Source of the DNA: Candidatus Sulfurimonas marisnigri
Lineage (GTDB): Bacteria > Campylobacterota > Campylobacteria > Campylobacterales > Sulfurimonadaceae
NCBI RefSeq assembly: GCF_015265475.1
Contig: NZ_CP054493.1
Span: 744,001-808,000, forward strand
Direction: 5' to 3'
Length of the DNA: 64,000 nt
Each line of letters starts with the position of its first letter. Positions within the stretch are counted from its first letter, which is position 1. A program made the translations under genes and the position numbers. A model generated the notes under the pieces. It saw nothing but the letters and a program-made list of their open reading frames with translations, had not been told where the DNA came from and made no database searches. This document shows, piece by piece, positions 45,235 through 51,654 of this stretch.

Positions 45235-45849
45235 CTATACTACTTTTAAATTCCTTGTTTTAATATATTTTCCTAAACTTTGTACACTACCAATATTAAT
45301 ATATTCGTGTATTCTTTTATTAGTAACTCCTAAATTAATTAACTCAGTTATCTTGTCTTTATGTTCATCAAATATACTTTTAACTTGTTGTCCTTTTTGT
45401 CTACCTAATTTAGTTCCATTTGCTTTTACTCGTGCTAGTCCTTGTTTAGTTCTCTCACTAATAAAACTTCTTTCAAGTTCTGCTACTGCTGTTAACATTG
45501 TTAACATCATTGTATTCATAGCATTAGTATTATTACTATCAATAACTAAATTTTCTTTTATAATAATAAGTTTAATACCTTTGTTTTTAATGTCTTCAAT
45601 AATTTGTAAAGTTTCAATAGTACTTCTTCCAAGTCTATCTAAAGCATAAACAATTAAAGTATCATTCTTTTGTAATTTTTCTAGTGTAGTATCTATTTGT
45701 CTGTCTTTTCTATTATTTCTAGTACTTGTAGTTACTTCAATAATATCATCTATCTTTATTTTATTATTATAAGTATATTCTAGTATTGTATGTTTTTGTG
45801 TGTCAGTAGTTTGTTTATCTGTGCTTACTCTTGTGTAACCTATTATCAT
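45235..45849 (-). CDS. Serine recombinase (resolvase/invertase family)
   Basis: A 204-residue small serine recombinase: IIGYTRVSTDKQTTDTQ holds the catalytic Ser; LIVYALDRLGRSTIETLQII and the E-helix AVAELERSFISERTKQGLARVKANGTKLGR are intact. A C-terminal helix-turn-helix follows (ELINLGVTNKRIHEYI). It may resolve element multimers or invert a segment. It stands apart from its neighbours: 117 bases from the Wzz-like gene and 222 from the next. The element thus carries both recombinase classes. Confidence 0.9.
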   Translation of the reverse strand: MIIGYTRVSTDKQTTDTQKHTILEYTYNNKIKIDDIIEVTTSTRNNRKDRQIDTTLEKLQKNDTLIVYALDRLGRSTIETLQIIEDIKNKGIKLIIIKENLVIDSNNTNAMNTMMLTMLTAVAELERSFISERTKQGLARVKANGTKLGRQKGQQVKSIFDEHKDKITELINLGVTNKRIHEYINIGSVQSLGKYIKTRNLKVV

Positions 45850-45966
45850 GTTCTTTCCTAGTAATAAACTTTAGTAGTATTATTATCACTAGAAGAACAT
45901 GAAAAGAAACTTTAAACTATACCTATATCGTTTATTTTTTCAGTACTTTAGTTGTTCGTTTGTAGT

Positions 45967-46560
45967 TTACTTAGTACTCTCATCTTCATCTCTTGCTTTA
46001 GCGATAAAGTCTAATAAAAAAACTAAAAATATAGAAAGCACAAGTCCTGTTATAAAACTAACAACAACTATTAACTTTTTCTTTGGTTTGTTTATCGCTT
46101 CATTACCTATCGTAATGTTACCAATTTGTTTAGTCATAATATACTTCTCAAAAAGTTTTGCTTTTGATTTATGTCTTTCTAAAACATATACTACATATTT
46201 TTCTAAATCTCTCTTTATTACTTCTTTATTAACATTAGTAGTTGATAAAGACATTAACCCATTAGATCTTTTTGGAAGTGTTACTAATAGTGAATATTGT
46301 TTTTCAAGTATGTGTTTTAAGTTATTAGGATTATCTAAATAAGTTAAGTTTGTTGTATTACTTTTAACTTCTCCAATTTCTAGCATTACATTACCACTAT
46401 AAACAGGTATTGGATTTTTCATATATACATATACAATTGCTCCTAGTGTAACCAAAGTTGTAACTATAAAAATAACAATTTTCCTATTTACTATAATCTT
46501 CCATAACTCTCTCAAGTCTATTTCATCTTCTTCTATATGTCTTACTTGTCCATTATTCAT
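45967..46560 (-). CDS. Short Wzz-like chain-length determinant protein
   Basis: A 197-residue protein with the Wzz layout: DEIDLRELWKIIVNRKIVIF and a first membrane helix (residues about 27-50), a periplasmic part of only about 110 residues, then a Pro/Gly helix (KKLIVVVSFITGLVLSIFLVFLLDFIAKA). Wzz proteins set O-antigen or capsule length and usually have about 320 residues. The KPKKKLI preceding the last helix matches the family's P-K-x-P-k-k. It overlaps the 34-codon gene upstream by ATGA. An altered or interfering Wzz on a mobile element suggests modification of the cell surface. Confidence 0.75.
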   Translation of the reverse strand: MNNGQVRHIEEDEIDLRELWKIIVNRKIVIFIVTTLVTLGAIVYVYMKNPIPVYSGNVMLEIGEVKSNTTNLTYLDNPNNLKHILEKQYSLLVTLPKRSNGLMSLSTTNVNKEVIKRDLEKYVVYVLERHKSKAKLFEKYIMTKQIGNITIGNEAINKPKKKLIVVVSFITGLVLSIFLVFLLDFIAKARDEDESTK

Positions 46561-46661
46561 ACTAATTCCTTAAAGAAGTCAATACTATTTAAAAATACCA
46601 TAAACCCAACTAATATAATAAACATTATCAATGACGCTATTCCAAAAAGTTTTTTTCTCAT
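46557..46661 (-). CDS. 34-residue single-span membrane peptide, coupled to the Wzz-like gene
   Basis: Translation gives MRKKLFGIASLIMFIILVGF and 14 more residues. It has a basic start, one membrane helix, and no cleavage site. AAAGGAAAAGC upstream provides a ribosome site. Its TGA overlaps the Wzz-like ATG (ATGA), which makes it likely to be a real gene in the same operon. No family is recognised; it may assist or regulate the membrane protein that follows. Confidence 0.6.
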   Translation of the reverse strand: MRKKLFGIASLIMFIILVGFMVFLNSIDFFKELV

Positions 46662-46698
46662 GCTTTTCCTTTATTAATTCTGTTATTGTATCAAAATA

Positions 46699-47340
46699 TT
46701 AATACAAATGAGTATTTCGCACACTTACTAAACTGTTACCCTCATTTAAAGTTGTAATACCTCTTAGTATTAAATCAATAGTATATCTATCCGCACCACT
46801 TTCAACTAGTGCTTCTCCAAAAGTACTACCTTTTTTTATTCTCTCTTTTAAAAAATTAAAGTTATGTTTACTCTTCATGTACTGTTTAACTGCTAGTTCT
46901 TCTGTGCCTGTCATTACATTACTTTTAACAGTTGTATCTTCATTAAGTACTTTATTGTTATTTAACTTTTCTTTTTGTCCTTTAATACTATTTCTTTTAA
47001 TATACTCTTCTGCTAATGTATTATGCTTAAGTCTTTCTTCTTTCTCGTTAAGTGTTCTGTTAAGTTTACTTATTGTTTCTTCTTGTTTTTGTATTAAGTC
47101 TTCATTTTCTATAATAGTGCCTACTTGCTCTCCGTGTTCATGTTTGTATGTATTATTAAAGTACTCATCTTAAATATGGTTGTATTCTCCACTTTCAAGC
47201 ATTACAGTAACAAAGTTTTTTACCTTTTCAGTTGTAATAGTGCCATCAGTAATACTCTTAATAAAATCACTTTCACTTTCGTTAAGTCCTGTTCCTCTAG
47301 TTCTTCTTCTATTTGTTGTATTTCTATTTGTTTTGTTCAT
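46699..47340 (-). pseudogene. Unknown element gene with an in-frame TAA (213 codons)
   Basis: From ATG 47340 the frame reads MNKTNRNTTNRRRTRGTGLN to SGEYNHI, hits TAA at 47172-47170 (codon 57), then continues for 157 codons to the end at 46699. The later part is a Lys/Glu-rich coiled coil (LIQKQEETISKLNRTLNEKE) and a C-terminal helical domain. No ATG, GTG or TTG restart with a good site lies soon after the stop; the first ATG is codon 143. One base change would restore it. Function unknown. It lies 2 bases after the 103-residue gene. Confidence 0.65.
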
Positions 47341-47342
47341 AA

Positions 47343-47654
47343 TTATTCCCCTAGTAAATTAATATCTTTGTAATTGTTTTTTTTAATATCTTCTAAAAAC
47401 ATATAATACTGCCCTATTGTTACCCACATATGAAGACTTAATTGTCTAATAGTATAAGACTTACTTTGTTGTACTAATACCATTAACTCTGTTAAGTTTT
47501 CTTCTAATTCTGTCAAAGGTTTATCTTCAATGCTTATTGCCAACATTGCTTCCATTAAACCTCTAATACTCTCTGTGTTACTAGTAGTATAATATTCTAA
47601 AGGTTTTTCTAATATCTTATTTACTCTCTTAATAAGTTGTTCTTTACTCATCAT
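47343..47654 (-). CDS. Unknown element protein, 103 residues
   Basis: A helical soluble protein (LIKRVNKILEKPLEYYTTSN; LTELEENLTELMVLVQQSKS). No cysteines, no membrane segment. A start three bases later (47651) is also possible. It overlaps the gene upstream by 11 bases and is two bases from the next, so it is part of the tight seven-gene leftward operon of the element. No family recognised; composition and helix pattern would fit a structural or regulatory partner protein. Confidence 0.55.
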   Translation of the reverse strand: MMSKEQLIKRVNKILEKPLEYYTTSNTESIRGLMEAMLAISIEDKPLTELEENLTELMVLVQQSKSYTIRQLSLHMWVTIGQYYMFLEDIKKNNYKDINLLGE

Positions 47655-48003
47655 CTTGTACCCCTTTAGTTTGGAACTTTGCTAATATTTCTTGTGTATC
47701 AGCAATAATCATTTTATTGTCCTGTTGTACTTCTTTTCTAATAATTTCTTGTTTAGTTACAGGCATTTCGTACTCTAATAGTTTAAGTGCTATTTTTACT
47801 AATAGTTCTTTTTCACTTATTGTATTACTTTCTTTCACTAGTAGTTGCAGTACTACTTCTTTTAATATTTCTTTTGGTTTAATTCCTGTTAAATCGTTAT
47901 TAAAAAATGTTTCGTACTTTTCTTTAATTATTGTAGTTTTATTCTTAACACCTTTACGACTTTTTATTGTTGTTGGTTGATTATCACTTGTAAATAATGA
48001 CAT
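47644..48003 (-). CDS. Unknown element protein, 119 residues
   Basis: The chain opens MSLFTSDNQPTTIKSRKGVK, a basic disordered stretch, and continues with long helices (LLVKESNTISEKELLVKIAL). The last residues are acidic (VQDDE). No known domain recognised. The gene starts two bases after the 86-residue gene and overlaps the 103-residue gene by 11 bases. The basic start could bind nucleic acid. The tight spacing says that this and its neighbours act together, but the process is unknown. Confidence 0.55.
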   Translation of the reverse strand: MSLFTSDNQPTTIKSRKGVKNKTTIIKEKYETFFNNDLTGIKPKEILKEVVLQLLVKESNTISEKELLVKIALKLLEYEMPVTKQEIIRKEVQQDNKMIIADTQEILAKFQTKGVQDDE

Positions 48004-48005
48004 TG

Positions 48006-48266
48006 TTAAAGTTCCTTTTGTATTACAGTAAAAAAAGTTTTATAGTTATGTGTTCCATAATCTTCTTCTAGTACATTAGCAATTGCTTTAGCAAAAGTAC
48101 TTATGTCTAAACTATCGTCTACCTTTTCTATACTAGTACTAATTAGTTTTTGTAGTTTAGTTGCCTTAGTAGTATCAATCTTAACAATGTAGTTATCTTT
48201 TTCATTTATATTTTGTAGTCTTTCTTCCATTGCTTTATAACTATCCATATCTTTATACGAAACCAT
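48006..48266 (-). CDS. Unknown element protein, 86 residues
   Basis: A small acidic-to-neutral protein (MEERLQNINEKDNYIVKIDT; FAKAIANVLEEDYGTHNYKT), probably alpha/beta. Its ATG overlaps the TAA of the 52-residue gene (TAATG), so translation is coupled. No family recognised. Several AGTACT words fall within its Ser-Thr codons. Confidence 0.5.
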   Translation of the reverse strand: MVSYKDMDSYKAMEERLQNINEKDNYIVKIDTTKATKLQKLISTSIEKVDDSLDISTFAKAIANVLEEDYGTHNYKTFFTVIQKEL

Positions 48267-48424
48267 TACTTTAGTTCCTTAGCAATCTTCTTTTCTAAGT
48301 TAAGTTTTTTAATAATATTTAGTAATTCATTAAGTAATGTTTCATTACCTTTTGAGTCTTTCTTAAGTAATTTTGTGTGTGTTGGTTTAAGTAGTAAACT
48401 TTGTAGTGTTTGTTCTGTTGTCAT
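48266..48424 (-). CDS. Unknown element protein, 52 residues
   Basis: Translation from ATG 48424 gives MTTEQTLQSLLLKPTHTKLL and a helical Lys/Leu/Glu-rich end. A good GGAG lies about seven bases upstream, and its stop overlaps the ATG of the next gene. It is the first gene of the seven-gene operon; the promoter should be in 48425-48526. No family recognised. The strong ribosome site and coupling are the main support. Confidence 0.55.
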   Translation of the reverse strand: MTTEQTLQSLLLKPTHTKLLKKDSKGNETLLNELLNIIKKLNLEKKIAKELK

Positions 48425-48526
48425 GTGTAACTCCTATATTTTATAAGAGTATTTATAAGAGTAGTAAAGTAACGGCAAGTTTCCGTTATTTTTTTTCGTT
48501 ACTTGAGTGGATTAAGTCTATTTTAA

Positions 48527-49618
48527 CTACTTAATTATATCCGAATAGTATTCGTATAATTCTTGTATATCTTCATTGTTATAAGTTAAGTAAACACTTT
48601 TCATTTCATTACTCGTATGTGACAGTACTACTTCATTTACAAAGTCAGTATTAAATTTTGTACATAATGATATAAAAAACTTTCTATTAGTGTGTGAACT
48701 TACTTTGTAGTCTGTACCTAATTTTATTTTTTGTATCATTACTTTATAGTTTCTAATATAAGTATCTTTATGACTAGGAAATATTTTTTCATCTAAGTCT
48801 TTGTTATGTATTAATAACTCTATTACAACTTCGGGTACAGGATATTGGTATAGGTGAGTATTGTCTTTTCTTGTTTTAGTTGTTTCCGCCCTTACTTTTA
48901 TTCGTTTAGTTTCAAAGTTAATATCAGTATATTTTAACTGTGTTAACTCTCCTATTCGACGACCAGTTAATAACGAAAGTAAAAATAGTACTTCAGTGTT
49001 AACACCACCATGTGATTGAGTAGTAATACCTTGATACACTTTTTTAACTATTTCTTTTAATTCATCTTGTGTTGAATTTAAAAATGTTTTCTCTCTTTTG
49101 TAGTTAGTTTTTACAAGTTTTAATGGATTTCTATCTATATTTTGTAGTTCAAACTCTCTTTTAAATATAGGCATTAATAAGTTTTTAACTCCTTCTTTAG
49201 TTGAGTTTCCTATTCCTTTACTTTCTATATTATCCATTATTTCTTCTAAGTCTGTTACTCTAATTTTACTTATTTTTATGTGTCCTATTTTATCGTGTAC
49301 CCATTTATTGTATTGTAAAAGTGTTGTAGTTTTGTAAGGTTCATTTAGTTTTTTATTATATTTGTAATATAACTTATCGAGTATTTCGCCTTTTATGTAA
49401 AGAGGGTCTTTATTTTTTACTATTTCTATTTGTATCTCTTGTAGTCTATCGTGTGCTTGTTTTTCACTAGTACATCCATACTAATTAGTCATATTAACCC
49501 AACCAATATTTTTACCTTTTGTTATCCTCGCAAAGTAGTCTATACCTCTGTATGCTGTTTGATAAGTGTATATACTAGTATACTTCTTACTCTTTACTTT
49601 TTTATTCTTTAGTGCCAT
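48527..49618 (-). pseudogene. int: Tyrosine integrase of the element with an in-frame amber codon
   Basis: Full frame: 363 residues from ATG 49618 (MALKNKKVKSKKYTSIYTYQ) to 48527. A TAG at 49483-49481 (codon 46) interrupts it; a restart is only available at ATG 49237 (codon 128), which would drop the arm-binding and part of the core-binding domain. Catalytic parts are present: LLTGRRIGELTQLKYTDI (Arg I), SSHTNRKFFISL (H-x-x-R) and LSHTSNEMKSVYLTY (His/Trp position and Tyr). It directs insertion into hsrA. Adjacent arm repeats at 49635-49670 fit. The gene is inactive unless the stop is read through. Confidence 0.85.
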
Positions 49619-49634
49619 TTTATCCCTTTGTTAA

Positions 49635-49670
49635 AAGTTATACATAAGTTATACATAAAGTTATACATTC
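49635..49670. repeat. Right integrase arm-type repeats
   Basis: Three AAGTTATACAT units start at 49635, 49646 and 49658. Bases 49645-49670 are identical to 40091-40116 near the left end. They lie between the integrase start and attR. Confidence 0.7.
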
Positions 49671-49734
49671 CATAGTGTAACAGAATAGGATTAATAAGTA
49701 AATATTTAAGGTTAAATTAATTTTTAAGTGAAGT

Positions 49735-49756
49735 AAACCCCAAGTTTATGGGGTTT
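49735..49756 (-). terminator. Element-borne hairpin after the hsrA stop
   Basis: AAACCCC (49735-49741) pairs with GGGGTTT (49750-49756) around an 8-base loop, 24 bases after the current hsrA stop. It is element DNA. No U-run follows, so its strength is uncertain, but it could reduce readthrough from hsrA into the integrase gene. Confidence 0.5.
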
Positions 49757-49780
49757 GGTGTGGATTGAATTAAGTAAAGA

Positions 49781-50455
49781 TTAACTAATTTCTTTTGGGA
49801 AGCAGAAACGGTATCCACGACGACGAACAGTTTCAATTGTTGTGATTCCTAATGGTTTGTCCATTTTTTGACGAATTTGGTTGATAGCAACTTCAATAAC
49901 ATTTGGAGTAACAAGCTCAGGCTCTTCCCAAATCGCGTCTAGTAGTTGTTCTTTAGAAACAATTTGATCACGGTGACGAGCTAAGTGAGTTAGAACTTCA
50001 AAAGGTTTACCTTTAAGCTCTATATCTTGCTCTTTGTAAGTTATTTTTTCCTCTTCAGGGTTGATAACTAAATCGTCTATTGAAATAATATTACTTCCTC
50101 CAAAACGAAGACGAGCTTCAATACGTGCAATTAGAACATCGAAGTCAAATGGTTTTCTGATATAGTCATCAGCACCACTTCTTAGAGCTTCAATCTCACT
50201 CTCGTTGTCATCTCTAGCAGATAAAACTATTACAGTAGTTTTTGGAGTCTTAATTTTTATGTCACCTATAATATCTACAGAGTTTCCATCAGGAAGCATC
50301 CAGTCCATTAATACTAGGTCGTAGTTACGGATATCTAAGTAATATTCACCGTCTTTAAGTGTTTCAACAACATCGCTTTGGTAGCCAAATTCTTTTAATC
50401 CTTCAGCAAGCATTTTGTTTAATGTAACTTCATCTTCTATAATAAGAATGCGCAT
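49781..50455 (-). CDS. hsrA: OmpR-type response regulator HsrA, 3' end rebuilt by the element
   Basis: A 224-residue regulator: receiver domain with acidic pocket E7-D8, phospho-acceptor D51 (LVLMDWMLP), T/S and K (VIVLSARDD, RKPF), then a winged-helix DNA-binding domain (TPNVIEVAINQIRQKMDK, TVRRRGYRF). H. pylori HsrA, an essential homeostatic regulator, lacks the acceptor Asp; this one has it, which fits a kinase partner. The attR core covers codons for FPKE near the end. The element supplies the last two codons and stop (I-S-stop instead of the ancestral I-N-stop), so protein length is unchanged. Confidence 0.9.
   Translation of the reverse strand: MRILIIEDEVTLNKMLAEGLKEFGYQSDVVETLKDGEYYLDIRNYDLVLMDWMLPDGNSVDIIGDIKIKTPKTTVIVLSARDDNESEIEALRSGADDYIRKPFDFDVLIARIEARLRFGGSNIISIDDLVINPEEEKITYKEQDIELKGKPFEVLTHLARHRDQIVSKEQLLDAIWEEPELVTPNVIEVAINQIRQKMDKPLGITTIETVRRRGYRFCFPKEIS
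49788..49801. repeat. attR core repeat inside hsrA
   Basis: ATTTCTTTTGGGAA, identical to 40018-40031. On the hsrA strand it reads through the Phe-Pro-Lys-Glu-Ile codons just before the stop. Confidence 0.85.
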
Positions 50456-50555
50456 TATTTATGTCCTATATTTGAATATTTTGGCGAATGATATCATAAT
50501 TTTAGAAAACTTTAAAGAAAAATTCAATTTTCTTTAATAAAAATTTAACTTATAA

Positions 50556-50885
50556 TTAAGATTGGGATTTGTAATGATTGCTTACACTTACCACACAGTC
50601 GGGTAAAATTGAAGGTTTTGTTATCTTTATTTTTATGCTTTTTATGGAGTTGTATTCTTTAATTAACTTTAAATTTAGGCTGTTTAAAGCATCTTCTATA
50701 AGTAGGAATTCACTTTTAATCATATTTTCCTTAACGATTTGTACTATATCTGCGTAATTTATAAAACTATTTTCATTGTTATAATCAATTGTTAAATTTA
50801 CTATTACATCTTGCTTCGTAATTCTCTCAAAGTCTAAAATTCCAATAATGCATTGGAACTTTAAATCTTCTATATGTATAGTCAC
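50556..50885 (-). CDS. folB: Dihydroneopterin aldolase
   Basis: A 109-residue FolB that splits 7,8-dihydroneopterin in folate synthesis. The start MTIHIEDLKFQCIIGILDFE matches the family (l-x-C-I-I-G-i-x-x-x-E-R), and the Lys region KIKITKPSILPDCVVSVS holds the conserved K-P...  residues. It starts one base before the plsY stop (ATG overlap) and lies upstream of hsrA by about 100 bases. A little shorter than the usual 120 residues. Confidence 0.85.
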   Translation of the reverse strand: MTIHIEDLKFQCIIGILDFERITKQDVIVNLTIDYNNENSFINYADIVQIVKENMIKSEFLLIEDALNSLNLKLIKEYNSIKSIKIKITKPSILPDCVVSVSNHYKSQS

Positions 50886-51499
50886 TAAACTACTCTTTTT
50901 TCTTCACCTTTAAACAGACGAATAAGATTTGGAATATGTTTATAAAATAGAATAAAACCTATAAGGATAACAGGAGCATGAGCCATTTCAGGGTGAAGTA
51001 AAAAGCTAGCAATCATTAGAGCAGCCAGTGCTGTTAGTGAAGAGAGTGAAGATATTTTAATAACTTTTGCTCCTATAGCCCAAACTACAAGTGCTATTAT
51101 TGTCTCTATAGGAAGCATAAACATCATAACGCCCATCCCTGTTGCAACACCTTTACCACCTTCAAAGTTTAGATAAGGGCTAAAACAGTGGCCAATAACA
51201 GCCAAAACTGAGATTCCCCAAAGTGTTGCTTCACTAACGCCTGAAAAGTAAGCTACTATTAAAACTAAAGCACCCTTTAGAGCATCAAGCGCTAAAGTTG
51301 CAGCACCTAGTTTTTTTGCCAAAGCGGGATTAGTCTCTTTCACTACTCTTAAAACATTTGTAGCACCAATGCTCCCAGAACCGCTAGCCTTTATGTCTAC
51401 GCCAGCAAACTTTTTTGAAAGTAGTAAACCAAAAGGTATCCCTCCGACTAAATAAGCTACTATAAAAAACTGTACGTTTGGGTTAAATAAAAAATCCAT
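50885..51499 (-). CDS. plsY: Glycerol-3-phosphate acyltransferase PlsY
   Basis: A 204-residue membrane acyltransferase that uses acyl-phosphate to acylate glycerol-3-phosphate in phospholipid synthesis. The three conserved cytoplasmic motifs are visible: SGSIGATNVLR, HCFSPYLNFEGGKGVATG and HIPNLIRLFKGEE. Five membrane helices are predicted by eye. First gene of the leftward plsY-folB pair, with hsrA further on. Confidence 0.93.
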   Translation of the reverse strand: MDFLFNPNVQFFIVAYLVGGIPFGLLLSKKFAGVDIKASGSGSIGATNVLRVVKETNPALAKKLGAATLALDALKGALVLIVAYFSGVSEATLWGISVLAVIGHCFSPYLNFEGGKGVATGMGVMMFMLPIETIIALVVWAIGAKVIKISSLSSLTALAALMIASFLLHPEMAHAPVILIGFILFYKHIPNLIRLFKGEEKRVV

Positions 51500-51617
51500 T
51501 AATTACCTTATAAATTATTTTTGACATTTTACTTGATATATCATAACAAGGATATAAAATAGATATTTATCTTATTTATTTAATCTCTAGATGTAGATAA
51601 ATATTTGTTTTTTTTGC

Positions 51618-51623
51618 TATACT
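51618..51623 (+). promoter_or_regulatory. -10 box for the TIGR03545-like gene
   Basis: TATACT preceded by a T-rich stretch (51607-51615), 31 bases before the ATG. Campylobacterota promoters often have a -10 box with only a T-rich periodic upstream region. Confidence 0.45.
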
Positions 51624-51654
51624 ATAAGAGAATATTTTTAAATAGGAATAAACA

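Larger units (their letters stand above)
40018..49801. mobile_element. Integrative element inserted in the 3' end of hsrA
   Basis: The element is bounded by a 14-bp direct repeat (ATTTCTTTTGGGAA at 40018 and 49788) whose right copy lies inside the last hsrA codons. An identical 26-bp repeat lies inside each end (40091-40116, 49645-49670). Nearly all genes run leftward: tyrosine integrase, seven small genes ending in a Wzz-like protein, serine recombinase, an unknown protein, Rep and a DNA-binding protein. Unit length is 9,770 bases, or about 7,180 without the IS21 copy. Integrase, rep and one further gene are broken, so the element is probably fixed. No relaxase or conjugation gene is seen. 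Type: integrated plasmid or small integrative element. Confidence 0.85.

Noticed and set aside
45899-46342. Rightward 147-codon frame opposite the Wzz-like gene
   Set aside because: Antisense shadow: the leftward frame has recognisable Wzz features and operon coupling.
46699-49618. Stop-codon reassignment or readthrough as an explanation for the two in-frame stops
   Set aside because: The two stops are different codons (TAG and TAA), and both codons end many genes in the window, so simple inactivation is more likely.
40018-49801. Element as a filamentous prophage
   Set aside because: A Rep-like protein and a small membrane peptide fit, but there is no Zot/pI-type assembly ATPase or adsorption protein.
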